From Rhodopila globiformis (GTDB taxonomy: Bacteria > Pseudomonadota > Alphaproteobacteria > Acetobacterales > Acetobacteraceae): DNA of 32,617 bases. The notes under the pieces were generated by a model, which was not told where the DNA came from, did not search any database, and saw only the letters and a program-made list of their open reading frames with translations. Each line of letters opens with the position of its first letter. The stretch's first letter is position 1. Shown here in pieces: positions 23,717 to 32,015 of this stretch. The stretch spans positions 1 through 32,617 of the forward strand of contig NZ_NHRY01000052.1 of assembly GCF_002937115.1 (NCBI RefSeq), in the 5' to 3' direction. The position numbers and the translations under genes are program-made.

Positions 23717-24622
23717 ATGTCGAAGCTGCCGGATCTGGAGGCGATGGCGATCTTCGCCAAGGTCGTCGAGGCGCGCGGCATCAGCGCGGCGTCCACCGAT
23801 ACCGGCCTGTCGGCGCCGACGATCTCGAAAGCCCTGGCCCGGCTGGAGCAGCGGCTCGGCGCCCGGCTGTTCAACCGTTCCTCCCGCCGGCTGGTACTGA
23901 CGGAAGCGGGGCGGGATCTGGCCGATCACGCCGCGCGCCTGCTGGCGGAGGCCGAGGCGGCGGAGGCGGCCCTGGTGGCGCAGTCGGCCTCGCCGCGCGG
24001 CACGGTGCGGCTGGCGGCGCCGATGTCGTTCGGCGTGCGCGAGGTGGCGCCGCTGCTGCCGGCGTTCCTGGCGGCCTATCCCGACGTCTCGATCGACCTG
24101 CACCTGGCGGATGCGCTGGTGGACATCGTCGGCGACGGCTTCGACATGGCGCTGCGTATCGGCGCACTGCCCGATTCGTCGCTGGTGGCAAGGCGGCTGG
24201 CCCCGGTTCCCGGGCTGACTGTCGCCGCTCCTTCCTATCTGGCACGGCGCGGGCGGCCACCGCATCCGGCGGAACTGGCCGGGCATGACTGCTTCGCCTA
24301 CGCCTATCTGCGCACGCGCGATGTCTGGCACTTCGCCAACGACGCGGGGGAGACGGTGACGGTCCGGCCCTCGGCCCGCCTGCGGGTCAACAACGGCGAC
24401 GCCGTGCTGCCGGCGGTGGTGGCGGGCCTGGGCATCGCCGGCCTGCCCGAGTTCCTGGCGCGCGAGGCTCTGGCGGACGGACGGCTGGAACGAATCCTGC
24501 CGGAGTGGCAGTCCCTGGTGTCCAGCCTTTACCTGCTGATGCCGCCCGGCCGCCCCCGGCCGGCGCGGGTGCAGGTGCTGGCGGATTTCCTGGCCGAGCG
24601 CCTGTCGCGACGGGAGGGGTGA
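23717..24622 (+). CDS. LysR-family transcriptional regulator
   Basis: The protein is 301 aa. It begins [20 protein letters not shown], with the helix-turn-helix continuing [22 protein letters not shown] and [20 protein letters not shown]. The effector domain includes [34 protein letters not shown] and [14 protein letters not shown]. The ATG at 23717 is preferred to upstream codons of the open frame, which overlap wrbA. It belongs to the CrgA-like branch that often controls a divergent oxidoreductase, here wrbA. It shares little more than family similarity with the LysR at 16780. Confidence 0.93.
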   Translation: MSKLPDLEAMAIFAKVVEARGISAASTDTGLSAPTISKALARLEQRLGARLFNRSSRRLVLTEAGRDLADHAARLLAEAEAAEAALVAQSASPRGTVRLAAPMSFGVREVAPLLPAFLAAYPDVSIDLHLADALVDIVGDGFDMALRIGALPDSSLVARRLAPVPGLTVAAPSYLARRGRPPHPAELAGHDCFAYAYLRTRDVWHFANDAGETVTVRPSARLRVNNGDAVLPAVVAGLGIAGLPEFLAREALADGRLERILPEWQSLVSSLYLLMPPGRPRPARVQVLADFLAERLSRREG

Positions 24623-25097
24623 CCCTCGCGGGGTGCCCGGCCAGGCCCTCGGCTGAACAGCACGCTTCACAAGGGTCATTGCCGAGCTTGCCGACAATGG
24701 GCTCTGCGAAACCGGACCCCGGCTTGCGCCCTGGCTAGACAACTATTACAGAACTGCATACAACCGTTGTAAGATTTGGATACCTGAAACACAGCCAAAC
24801 AGTGGTTTTTTTGCAGCCCGCCATTATGCCAGACACCAATCTCCTTATCCGCCACAACCGGCACGCCAGGGACGGGTAATTTGGCCGATCGGCTTGTTGT
24901 AATACCAATTTTTCCTGAGTCTGACCGCTGGGCGGCCGGCGTCTCAGTAGCATGGCGGCTGCCTGGGCTCGTCCCGGGCACAGGCTCCGGCCCGCTATCC
25001 ACGCTTTGCGGTGCTGAACCAGACAATGGCGTGGATGCCTGGCACCAACCGGCATGACGAGGTTGCGGCGCGCCGTCTCCGGCAGGGTCCTGCCGGC
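24623..25097. other. 475-bp spacer upstream of the sugar cluster
   Basis: This spacer includes an unusually AT-rich stretch (about 24738-24925) in an otherwise GC-rich region, with ACAACCGTTGT (24761-24771) and GTGGTTTTTTTGC. The sequence TAATACCAATTTTTCCTGAG (about 24899) resembles the TTATACCAACGGCCCTATCC near the IS630 fragment at 32491, so an old IS end is possible but unproven. The cluster promoter is probably here. A hairpin repeat follows at 24995-25050. Confidence 0.45.
24995..25050. repeat. Type-D hairpin repeat, copy 1
   Basis: ATCCACGC (24997-25004) pairs with GCGTGGAT (25029-25036). The left side GCTATCCACGCTTTGCGGTG matches GCCATCCACGCCTTGCGGTG at 28092 with two differences. It underlies the apparent N-terminal codons (MAWMPGTNRHDE) of the oxidoreductase frame, which supports a start further downstream. 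Confidence 0.65.
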
Positions 25098-26156
25098 ATG
25101 AACGCGGACGCCGTTGTCATCGGCGCCGGCTTCTTCGGCTGCCACGTCGCGCTGCAACTGCGCCGCCTGGGCATGGACCGGGTTGTCCTGGCCGATCGGG
25201 AGGCCGGGCTGCTGCGGCGGGCCTCCTACGTCAACCAGGCGCGCGTGCACAACGGCTACCACTACCCCCGCTCGATCGGCACCGCCGCCCGTTCGCGGCG
25301 AAATTTCCAGCGCTTCTGCCGCGACCACGCGTTCGCCATCGCGGCCGACTTCGACAAGATCTACGCGATCGCCCGGCACTCCCGCGTCAGCGCCAACCAG
25401 TTCGCGACGTTCTGCGCCGAAATCGGCGCCCCCTGCCGCGACAGCCCCATGCACCTGCGCCGCCTGTTCAACCCCGACCTGGTCGAGGCCGCGTTCCTGA
25501 CGCAGGAGGTCGCGTTCAATGCCGCCGCGCTGGCGGCCGATTTGCTGCCGCGCCTGCGCGACGGCGGCATCGACCTCCGCCTGCACACCGAGACAGGCGT
25601 CGAGGCCGCGGACGAAACCGGCGTCACCCTGCGGCTCGGCGCCGATCGGCTGCGCGCGGCCTGGGCTTTCAACTGCACCTATGCCGCGCTCGATACCGTT
25701 GGCGTGGGGCTGCGGTGCCCGCTGAAGAAGGAACTGGCGGAAATCGCCCTGATCGCCCCGCCGCCCGCCCTGGAAGGGATCGGCGTCACCGTCATGGACG
25801 GGCCGTTCTTCTCCACCATGCCCTTCCCGGCCCGCGCCTGCCATTCGCTGACCCATGTGCGCTACACCCCGCATGCCGCCTGGCGCGACGCGGCCGATAT
25901 GCCCAGCCAGACGGCCAGCCAGGCGCTGGCCATGATGCGCGATGGCGCGCGCTACCTGCCTGCGCTTTCCCGGGCCCGGCTGCTCGGCTCGCTTTACGAT
26001 ATCAAGGTGGTGCTGCTGCGTGCCGAAGCCGACGACGCCCGCCCGATCCTGTTCGAGCCATCCGAGGCGAGTCCCCGCATGATCTCGATCCTCGGCGGCA
26101 AGATCGACAACATCTACGATGTCCTGGATGTGCTGCAACACCATGACTGGTCCTGA
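25098..26156 (+). CDS. FAD-dependent oxidoreductase (DAO-like) of a sugar/surface-glycan cluster
   Basis: The protein is 352 aa from ATG 25098. The dinucleotide fold starts at once (MNADAVVIGAGFFGCHVALQ), with GxGxxG at about residues 9-14. A conserved-looking block YVNQARVHNGYHYPRSIGTA follows at about 54-73, and the C-terminus has PRMISILGGKIDNIYDV. The pattern 'NQ-R-HNG-HYPRS' is one I associate with FAD oxidoreductases in O-antigen or capsule loci; that is recollection, not a search. It probably oxidises an amino or hydroxyl group of a small molecule or sugar. Upstream in-frame codons back to 25011 lie in a dispersed repeat. It overlaps the next gene by 14 bp, so the two form an operon. 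Confidence 0.75.
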   Translation: MNADAVVIGAGFFGCHVALQLRRLGMDRVVLADREAGLLRRASYVNQARVHNGYHYPRSIGTAARSRRNFQRFCRDHAFAIAADFDKIYAIARHSRVSANQFATFCAEIGAPCRDSPMHLRRLFNPDLVEAAFLTQEVAFNAAALAADLLPRLRDGGIDLRLHTETGVEAADETGVTLRLGADRLRAAWAFNCTYAALDTVGVGLRCPLKKELAEIALIAPPPALEGIGVTVMDGPFFSTMPFPARACHSLTHVRYTPHAAWRDAADMPSQTASQALAMMRDGARYLPALSRARLLGSLYDIKVVLLRAEADDARPILFEPSEASPRMISILGGKIDNIYDVLDVLQHHDWS

Positions 26157-27177
26157 AACACCGGCCGTACGAGCTGTCGGCTCGGTCACCGCGGTGATCG
26201 TGGCGGACGATGCCGCCCCCGATGCCGCAACGCTTACAGTGTGGGGCGAGGCGCTGGCCGAGCTGTTCGGCGACGTCGAGCTGGTTATCGTCGCCAACGG
26301 CCTACCGTCCGCGGTCGCGCTGGAACTCGACGCCCTGTGCGGCGGCATCCCCGACCTGACAATCCACTTCCTCGCCGACAGGATCGATCACGACGCCGCC
26401 GTCCTGGTCGGGCTCGACACGGCGCTGGGCGACTGGGTGCTGCTGGGCGAGCCGCGGCCGGAACGCCTGCCCGTGCTGCACGCGCTGGTCACGGAGGCGC
26501 GCCAGGGCTACCAGGTCCTGGCCGCCGTCGGCGGGTCCGGCGGGCGCCGCCGTTCGGCGGACAACTGGCTGGCGTCGGGCTATTTCTGGCTTTATCGCCG
26601 GCTGACCGGGCGAACGATCCTGCGCCCGCCGCCGGTGCTGCGGCTGTACAGCCGGGCCGCCGCACTGTTCATCGCCGGTTCGGCGGACGGCGAGATGCTG
26701 CTGAAGGCCGGGTATGTCGCGGGCGGCCTGCCGGCCCACGTCGCGCATTACGCCGGGCTGGCCACCGATGCGCCGCGGGCGCGGACCTGGCGGGCGACGG
26801 TGTCGAAGGCGACGCGCGAGCTGCTGAGCGCCACCACCATCCCGTTGCGCCTCGCCGCCCTGATCGCGCTCACGAGCGGACTGCTCAGCCTGCTCTACAG
26901 CCTGTACGTCGTCGCCGTTTACCTTCTCAAGCCGGACGTCCTGCCGGGCTGGACGACGCTGTCGCTGCAGATTTCCGGGATGATGTTCCTGTTCTCGCTG
27001 CTGTTCGCCCTGATGGCCGAGTATGTGCTGGGCATCTATCGCGGCCTCGCGCCGCGGCGGCGCTACGTCATCACCCGCGAGCTGCGCAGCCCAAAGCGGC
27101 GGCATGCGACGCGGCTGAATGTCGTCGGCGAGGACGGCAGCTTCCATCTCGGCATGTCGGATGAGGTATCACGGTGA
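26143..27177 (+). CDS. GT2-like membrane protein (polyprenyl-phosphate glycosyltransferase type), DxD motif not seen
   Basis: The protein is 344 aa from ATG 26143. The N-terminal about 220 residues resemble a GT-A fold (VTAVIVADD, ELVIVANG, DHDAAVLVGLDTALGDWVLLG). Two membrane helices follow (about 232-258 and 272-300), then a basic tail RRRYVITRELRSPKRR. The end resembles the GtrB/ArnC/DPM1-like group, which loads sugar onto polyprenyl phosphate. The usual metal-binding DxD after 'GDxV' is missing (GDWVLLGEPRPERL), so it may be catalytically altered or a scaffold. It overlaps both neighbours (14 bp before, GTGA after). Confidence 0.7.
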   Translation: MTGPETPAVRAVGSVTAVIVADDAAPDAATLTVWGEALAELFGDVELVIVANGLPSAVALELDALCGGIPDLTIHFLADRIDHDAAVLVGLDTALGDWVLLGEPRPERLPVLHALVTEARQGYQVLAAVGGSGGRRRSADNWLASGYFWLYRRLTGRTILRPPPVLRLYSRAAALFIAGSADGEMLLKAGYVAGGLPAHVAHYAGLATDAPRARTWRATVSKATRELLSATTIPLRLAALIALTSGLLSLLYSLYVVAVYLLKPDVLPGWTTLSLQISGMMFLFSLLFALMAEYVLGIYRGLAPRRRYVITRELRSPKRRHATRLNVVGEDGSFHLGMSDEVSR

Positions 27178-27944
27178 AGCGCGCACTGATCGGGCACACG
27201 GGCTTCGTGGGCGGCACGCTGCTGGCCGCCGACGGCTTCTCGCACGGGTTCAACTCGAAGAACGTACGCGAGATGGAAGGGCAGCACTTCGACGAGATCG
27301 TCTGCGCCGGCGTGCCAGCGGTGAAATGGCTCGCCAATCGCGCCCCGGCGCAGGACCGCGCCGCCATCGGCGGGTTGCTGTCGGTGCTGGAAAGGACCAG
27401 CGCCGGGCGTTTCGTGCTGGTCTCCACGGTCGATGTCTATCCCGACCCGGCGCAGCCGTTGGATGAGGACGCCGATCTGCGGGACCTGCCGAACCAGCCG
27501 TATGGGCTGCATCGGTTCGAGGTGGAGCAGTTCGTCGCCCGGCGCTTTCCGAATCACAGCATCGTCCGGCTGCCTGCGCTGTTTGGCCAGGGGCTGAAGA
27601 AGAATGCCCTGTTCGACCTGCTCAACGACAACATGGTCGAGAAGATCAATCCGGCCGGCGTCTTCCAGTGGTATCCGACCAGCCGCCTGGCCGGGGATCT
27701 CGCCCGCGTCGCCGAGGCCGGCCTGACACTGGTCAACCTGGTCACGCAGCCTGTGGCGATGCGCGAGGTGATTGCCCGCTTCTTCCCCGGCGCCCCGGTG
27801 GGGCCCGAAGCCGAGCCTGCGCCGCGCTATGGCCTGCGGACAAAATACGCCGCCCCGTTCGGTGGCACGCCGCCCTGGATCATGACGGTCCCGGAGGTGC
27901 TGGCCGAGATGGACCGCTTCATCACGGCGTCGAGCCGGCCGTGA
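27174..27944 (+). CDS. NAD-dependent epimerase/dehydratase-like (extended SDR-type) protein
   Basis: The 256-aa protein starts with GTG in a GTGA overlap with the preceding stop; GAGG lies upstream. The Rossmann entry is MKRALIGHTGFVGGTLL (GxxGxxG), the SDR serine region is VLVSTVDVY (S84) and the active-site Tyr is Y110 in PYGLHRFEVEQF. The conserved YxxxK Lys is replaced by Arg (Y110-GLH-R114). It is shorter than typical sugar epimerases (about 310 aa). It probably acts on a nucleotide-activated or lipid-linked sugar, although the K-to-R change may reduce or alter activity. It is the third gene of the overlapping run. Confidence 0.75.
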   Translation: MKRALIGHTGFVGGTLLAADGFSHGFNSKNVREMEGQHFDEIVCAGVPAVKWLANRAPAQDRAAIGGLLSVLERTSAGRFVLVSTVDVYPDPAQPLDEDADLRDLPNQPYGLHRFEVEQFVARRFPNHSIVRLPALFGQGLKKNALFDLLNDNMVEKINPAGVFQWYPTSRLAGDLARVAEAGLTLVNLVTQPVAMREVIARFFPGAPVGPEAEPAPRYGLRTKYAAPFGGTPPWIMTVPEVLAEMDRFITASSRP

Positions 27945-28254
27945 TGGGCAATGCACGGCTCACACGCGCAGACCTGTGCGGCCGAGCGGGGCGAGGCGTT
28001 CCTTCCGTCATGGCCGGCGCAGACCCCATAGGCGCTGAAACAGCGTGGAGCGAGGCAGGCTGCCTCCCCCCGTCACGGCGGCCGAAGGATCGCCATCCAC
28101 GCCTTGCGGTGCCGCTATCGGCAAAAGGCGTGGATGGTGGGCCTGCGCCCACCATAACGGGGTGGGAACGGCCGTGCCGCCTATCCCGCCACTTTGGCGC
28201 CCATGCGGAACCCACCCGGCATGACGTCGCAGCCTCGACCGCGCCCCGCGCCCC
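27945..28254. other. 310-bp spacer with hairpins and partial repeats
   Basis: This spacer splits the sugar cluster into 3 + 2 genes. It holds a type-A half motif (CGTCATGGCCGG at 28006-28017) and the type-D hairpin pair (28093-28155). Another promoter may lie near 28160-28250, but nothing definite is visible. Confidence 0.5.
28093..28155. repeat. Type-D hairpin repeat, copy 2, with a second hairpin
   Basis: CCATCCACGCCTT (28093-28105) pairs perfectly with AAGGCGTGGATGG (28125-28137), and the loop has a small GCCG/CGGC stem. ATGGTGGGC (28134-28142) then pairs with GCCCACCAT (28147-28155) around CTGC. The left part matches copy 1 at 24995. The pair could also terminate the upstream three-gene transcript. 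Confidence 0.7.
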
Positions 28255-29079
28255 ATGATGTCAGCACCCATGAACCCACGCATTGCCATTTCCAACATCG
28301 CCTGGCCCGAGGCGGACGACGCCGAAGCGCTGGACCTGGTCTGCGCGGCCGGCTTCGGCGGCATCGAGGTGGCCCCGGTCAAGACATTCGGACCTTGGCA
28401 AACGATCGACCTGGACCGCGTGCGGCAGGTCGCGGCCGGGCTTGCCGCGCGCGGCCTGCCGATTGTCGCGATGCAGGGCATTGCGTTCGGCGCTCCGACT
28501 GCAAAGCTGTTCGGCGGTCCCGAGGCGCGGGCTTCCCTGGCGCAGCATCTCGCCCTGGTCGCGCGCATCGCCGGCGCCTGCGGTGGCGTGCCTTGCGTGT
28601 TCGGCGCTCCCGCCGCCCGCGACCCGGGCGACCTGCCTGTCGCCGACGCAATGGTCAAGGCCGCGGCGTTCCTGACCGCAATCGGCCCGGTGTTCGCACG
28701 TGAAGGCGCCAGCCTGGCGATCGAGGCCGTGCCGGCGGCGCATGGCGGCCGGTTCATCACCCATACCGCCGAGGCCATCGCGCTGGTACGCCGGGTTCGA
28801 ACAGAGGGCATCGGCCTGCAGATCGACATGGCAACCATGATGGTCAACGAGGAGGACCCGGCGCTGCTGGCCGAGGCGGTGCCGCTTGCGGTGCACTGCC
28901 ACGCCAGCGCCCCGCAACTCGCCCCGGTGGCAGCTTGCGCAGCAGCCCATTCCCGGCTTGCCGGTTCGCTGCGCGCGGCTGGCTGGATCGGCCGGATCTC
29001 GGTGGAAATGCGGACGGCCCCGGACTGGCGGACAGCCATCCGCGAGGCCGGCGCGGCGATGCGGGATGTGTGGATGTGA
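28255..29079 (+). CDS. Sugar phosphate isomerase/epimerase (xylose-isomerase-like TIM barrel)
   Basis: The 274-aa protein belongs to the AP-endonuclease-2/xylose-isomerase-like superfamily: IAISNIAWPEADDAEALDLV, FGGIEVAPVKTFG, LAIEAVPAAHGGRFITHT, GLQIDMATMMV, VHCHASAPQL and ISVEMR. The likely metal ligands are E in LAIEAVP, D in LQIDMAT, H in HCHASAP and E in SVEM, all present. It should isomerise or epimerise a keto- or aldo-sugar derivative. The start could be ATG 28255, 28258 or 28270, and the ribosome site is weak. The stop shares one base with the next gene's ATG (TGATG), so the pair is coupled. Confidence 0.8.
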   Translation: MMSAPMNPRIAISNIAWPEADDAEALDLVCAAGFGGIEVAPVKTFGPWQTIDLDRVRQVAAGLAARGLPIVAMQGIAFGAPTAKLFGGPEARASLAQHLALVARIAGACGGVPCVFGAPAARDPGDLPVADAMVKAAAFLTAIGPVFAREGASLAIEAVPAAHGGRFITHTAEAIALVRRVRTEGIGLQIDMATMMVNEEDPALLAEAVPLAVHCHASAPQLAPVAACAAAHSRLAGSLRAAGWIGRISVEMRTAPDWRTAIREAGAAMRDVWM

Positions 29080-29861
29080 TGCGCGACACCTGGCAGCTTC
29101 CGGCCTTTACCGAGACCGTCCTGGGCAACCGGCGGCACGACCACGTGCTGGTCATCCCGGTGATCAACGAGGGCCAGCGCATCCGCAACCAGCTTGCCCG
29201 CATCGCGGCGCTGGGGCCGCCGGCCGACGTGGTGATCGCCGACGGCGGCTCGACCGACGGATCGCTCGATCCGGGATTCCTGCAGCAGCAGGGTGTGCGC
29301 GCGCTGCTGGTCAAGACCGGGCCCGGGCGTCTCTCGGCCCAGCTCCGCATGGCCTATGCCTGGTGCCTCGACCAGGGTTACGCCGGCATCGTCACGGTCG
29401 ATGGTAACGGCAAGGATGGCGTGGAAGCGATCCCGGCTTTCGTGGCAAAGCTGCTTGAGGGCTTCGATTACGTCCAGGGCTCACGCTACCTGCCGGGCGG
29501 CGTGGCGGAGAACACGCCGCTCGATCGCCACATCGCCGGGCGGTTCATTCACGCGCCGGTTCTCAGCCTCGCCGCGCGACAGCGCTTCACCGATACGACC
29601 AACGGCTTCCGCGCCTACTCCGCCCGCGCCCTGCTCGATCCGCGCGTCGCGCCATTCCGCGATGTGTTCGAGCGCTATGAGCTGCTGTTCTACCTGACGG
29701 TGCGCATCCCCCAACTCTCCTATGCCGCGACCGAGATTCCGGTCGCCCGTCGCTATCCCGGGGCAGAGCCCACCCCGACCAAGATCGCCGGCTGGCGCGG
29801 ACGGCTGGCGATGCTGGGTGAGCTGATGGGAACCGCGTTCGGCCGGTTTCATCCGCGCTGA
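29079..29861 (+). CDS. Family 2 glycosyltransferase, soluble
   Basis: The protein is 260 aa. GT-A fold pieces are HVLVIPVINEGQRIRNQLAR (23-42), VVIADGGSTDGSLD (51-64), with the nucleotide-sugar site, and IVTVDGNGKDG (104-114), where the DxD-like metal site reads DGN. Then come YVQGSRYLPGG and TDTTNGFRAYSARAL, typical of dolichol-phosphate-mannose-synthase-like GT2 enzymes. No C-terminal membrane helix is present, unlike the gene at 26143. It overlaps the isomerase stop by one base. A hairpin (29881-29905) follows. Confidence 0.87.
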   Translation: MRDTWQLPAFTETVLGNRRHDHVLVIPVINEGQRIRNQLARIAALGPPADVVIADGGSTDGSLDPGFLQQQGVRALLVKTGPGRLSAQLRMAYAWCLDQGYAGIVTVDGNGKDGVEAIPAFVAKLLEGFDYVQGSRYLPGGVAENTPLDRHIAGRFIHAPVLSLAARQRFTDTTNGFRAYSARALLDPRVAPFRDVFERYELLFYLTVRIPQLSYAATEIPVARRYPGAEPTPTKIAGWRGRLAMLGELMGTAFGRFHPR

Positions 29862-29880
29862 ACGTTGTTCCCTGTCATGG

Positions 29881-29905
29881 CGGCCCGCAGCCGCTTTGCG
29901 GGCCG
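29881..29905. terminator. Hairpin between convergent GT2 and chemoreceptor genes
   Basis: CGGCCCGC (29881-29888) pairs with GCGGGCCG (29898-29905) around a 9-nt loop. A weaker CCTGCG/CGCAGG stem lies at about 29915-29927. There is no T-tract on either side, so termination is only a suggestion. Confidence 0.45.
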
Positions 29906-29935
29906 GTCAGGACCTCCTGCGCCGCAGGCCAGTCC

Positions 29936-31924
29936 TCAGGCAGCCATTCGCTGCACCATTTGCTCCAGCGCGGTGCGGTATTTGGCAGCGGTGCCCTCGT
30001 CCATCACGAGGGCCAGATGCAACCGGCCGTTCTCGTTCTGCTTGACGACACATGGCAGGGCAGGTCCGATGCCCTGGATGCTGATCGTGCAGCGATCACC
30101 GGCCTGCACCGGCAGCGAACCGGACACCTGGACACCCGAAGCCGAGAGATCGACCACCCGGGCCTGATGGGACTGGCCGTTGATGGTCACCTGGCACGCG
30201 GCGTCAATCTGGTATCGCCGATCGGCGCGACGATCGACCTCGGTCGTCGAGGTGCGCACCACCCGGATGACGGTGTGGCGGAGGTCATCCATCGCACCGA
30301 CAAGGCCGGTCGCGTTGTCACGGACATCATCGGCATGCCGGCCGGTGTCGCCGGCTTCAGTCGAGACCTCGGTCGTCCGTGCCGTCATCTCGCCGGCCGC
30401 GCTGGCGGTCTCGGACACGTTGCGCGCGATCTCCGCCGTCGCCGCGCCTTGCTGCTCCACCGCCGCGGCAATCGAGGCGGCGATCTGGTTCACCTCGGTG
30501 ATCGTCTGCTCGATCCGCCCAACCGCCACGACCGATGCACTCGTTGCCTTGCGGACTTGGTCGATGTGCCGGCCGATCTCCTCGGTCGAGCGCGCCGTCT
30601 GGCTGGCGAGTTGCTTGACCTCGCTGGCCACCACCGCGAACCCCTTGCCGGCTTCCCCGGCGCGGGCTGCCTCGATCGTCGCGTTCAGCGCCAGCAGGTT
30701 GGTCTTGGAGGCGATCTCACCGATCATGTCGGCAACCGCACCGATGCGCTCGACCTCCTGGTTCAGCGCCTCGATCGTGCCGCGCGTGTCGTTGCCGGCG
30801 GCGACGGCGCGACTGACGACGACGTTGGAGTGGCTGACCTGGACGCTGATCTCGCGGATCGAGGCGCTCAGTTGTTCGGCGGCGCTGGCGACGCTCTGGG
30901 CGTTGGCCATGGCCTGTCCGGCGGCGGCGGCGGCGGTCTGCGCCGCAGCGCCGGTGCGGTTGGCCGACGCGGCCATATCGTCCGCCGTTGTGGTCAGAGC
31001 CGACGTGCGCGCCTGGATGAGCTTTAATGCCTCGCCGGTCTCGGTTTCGATCGTCTCGGCCATGCTGACCATGGCGGCCCGCTTTTCGGCTTCGGCGCGC
31101 TCGTGCTCCGCGATACGCTCCTGCTCCAGTCGCCTGACCGCCAGGGCAGCGTCCTTGAACACCACGACGGCCTGCGCCATCTCGCCGAGTTCGTCGCGTT
31201 GCCTGGTATAGGGAATCTCGATATCCAGGCTGCCACGGGCCAGTGTCCGCATCACCCGTGTCAGCGCCGTCACGGGCCGGGTGATGCTGCGGCCCAGCAC
31301 CAGGCTCGCGCCGAGCACGGTCAGCAGCGTCAGGCCGGCGATCGAACCGACGCGCAGGACCTGTGCCATGAAGATCGTGTCGACGTCGTCGATATAGATG
31401 CCGCTGCAGACGATCCAGCCATTGGCCTCAACCCCCAGCGCATAGCTCAGCTTCGGCAGCGGCGTGGTGCCGCCGTTGCGCGGAAACCGGTAGGCGACGA
31501 AGGCCCCGCCGTGCGCCGCGGCTTCGATCATCGCCTGCACGAAGCGGACGCCATCGGAGTCCGTGTCGTTCCAGCGCGGCGAGCCCTCGACCTTCGGATT
31601 CGGATGCGACACCGAAAGTCCCGTCTTGTCATAGGCGAACAGATAGTCGCCGTTGCCGTAGCGGAGGCTGCGCAACAAGGCCGCGGCGCGCGCATTGGCG
31701 GCCTGTGCGGAAAGACCTGCGGCAATGCCTTGCTGATATTCCCGGCTCACCGCCTGCGCCGCCAGCACGACGACGTCGCGCAGGCGGGCCTCCCGGTCAT
31801 GCATGAGGTTTGCCTTCAGTTCGCCAAGGCCCAGCGTGGCGATACCGATCATGCCGACCAGGGCGATCACGACCATGGTCAGAAGCTTGAATGAAATCCG
31901 AATGTTACCCAGCACGAGAACCAT
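29936..31924 (-). CDS. Methyl-accepting chemotaxis protein with a C-terminal PilZ domain
   Basis: The transmembrane chemoreceptor is 662 aa. TM1 is at about 10-33. A periplasmic single-Cache domain follows (about 35-190, with [19 protein letters not shown] and [16 protein letters not shown]), then TM2 (about 193-213) and HAMP (about 214-268). The long coiled-coil signalling domain has its conserved tip [20 protein letters not shown] at about 400-420, followed by [15 protein letters not shown] PilZ domain closes the protein (about 560-655), with the c-di-GMP motifs RRADRR (RxxxR) and DLSASG (DxSxxG) both intact. Chemotaxis signalling is thus probably tuned by c-di-GMP, as known for Azospirillum brasilense Tlp1. 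The Cache ligand is likely a small organic acid, which is inferred. Confidence 0.95.
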   Translation of the reverse strand: MVLVLGNIRISFKLLTMVVIALVGMIGIATLGLGELKANLMHDREARLRDVVVLAAQAVSREYQQGIAAGLSAQAANARAAALLRSLRYGNGDYLFAYDKTGLSVSHPNPKVEGSPRWNDTDSDGVRFVQAMIEAAAHGGAFVAYRFPRNGGTTPLPKLSYALGVEANGWIVCSGIYIDDVDTIFMAQVLRVGSIAGLTLLTVLGASLVLGRSITRPVTALTRVMRTLARGSLDIEIPYTRQRDELGEMAQAVVVFKDAALAVRRLEQERIAEHERAEAEKRAAMVSMAETIETETGEALKLIQARTSALTTTADDMAASANRTGAAAQTAAAAAGQAMANAQSVASAAEQLSASIREISVQVSHSNVVVSRAVAAGNDTRGTIEALNQEVERIGAVADMIGEIASKTNLLALNATIEAARAGEAGKGFAVVASEVKQLASQTARSTEEIGRHIDQVRKATSASVVAVGRIEQTITEVNQIAASIAAAVEQQGAATAEIARNVSETASAAGEMTARTTEVSTEAGDTGRHADDVRDNATGLVGAMDDLRHTVIRVVRTSTTEVDRRADRRYQIDAACQVTINGQSHQARVVDLSASGVQVSGSLPVQAGDRCTISIQGIGPALPCVVKQNENGRLHLALVMDEGTAAKYRTALEQMVQRMAA

Positions 31925-32015
31925 CCTTCACATCTGGCGCCCTGGTGCGTGGTTGCAACCGTGACTGCGGCGTGGCAACTTACCGCGGTCACAACCACGG
32001 TAATGGAGATGCCTC

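Noticed and set aside
25011-25097. N-terminal extension of the FAD oxidoreductase
   Set aside because: These codons lie in the type-D repeat. The FAD motif begins properly from the ATG at 25098.
24735-26348. 537-codon minus-strand frame over the FAD oxidoreductase
   Set aside because: It crosses an AT-rich spacer and the repeat, and gives no recognisable domain. The plus-strand gene has GxGxxG and a conserved block.
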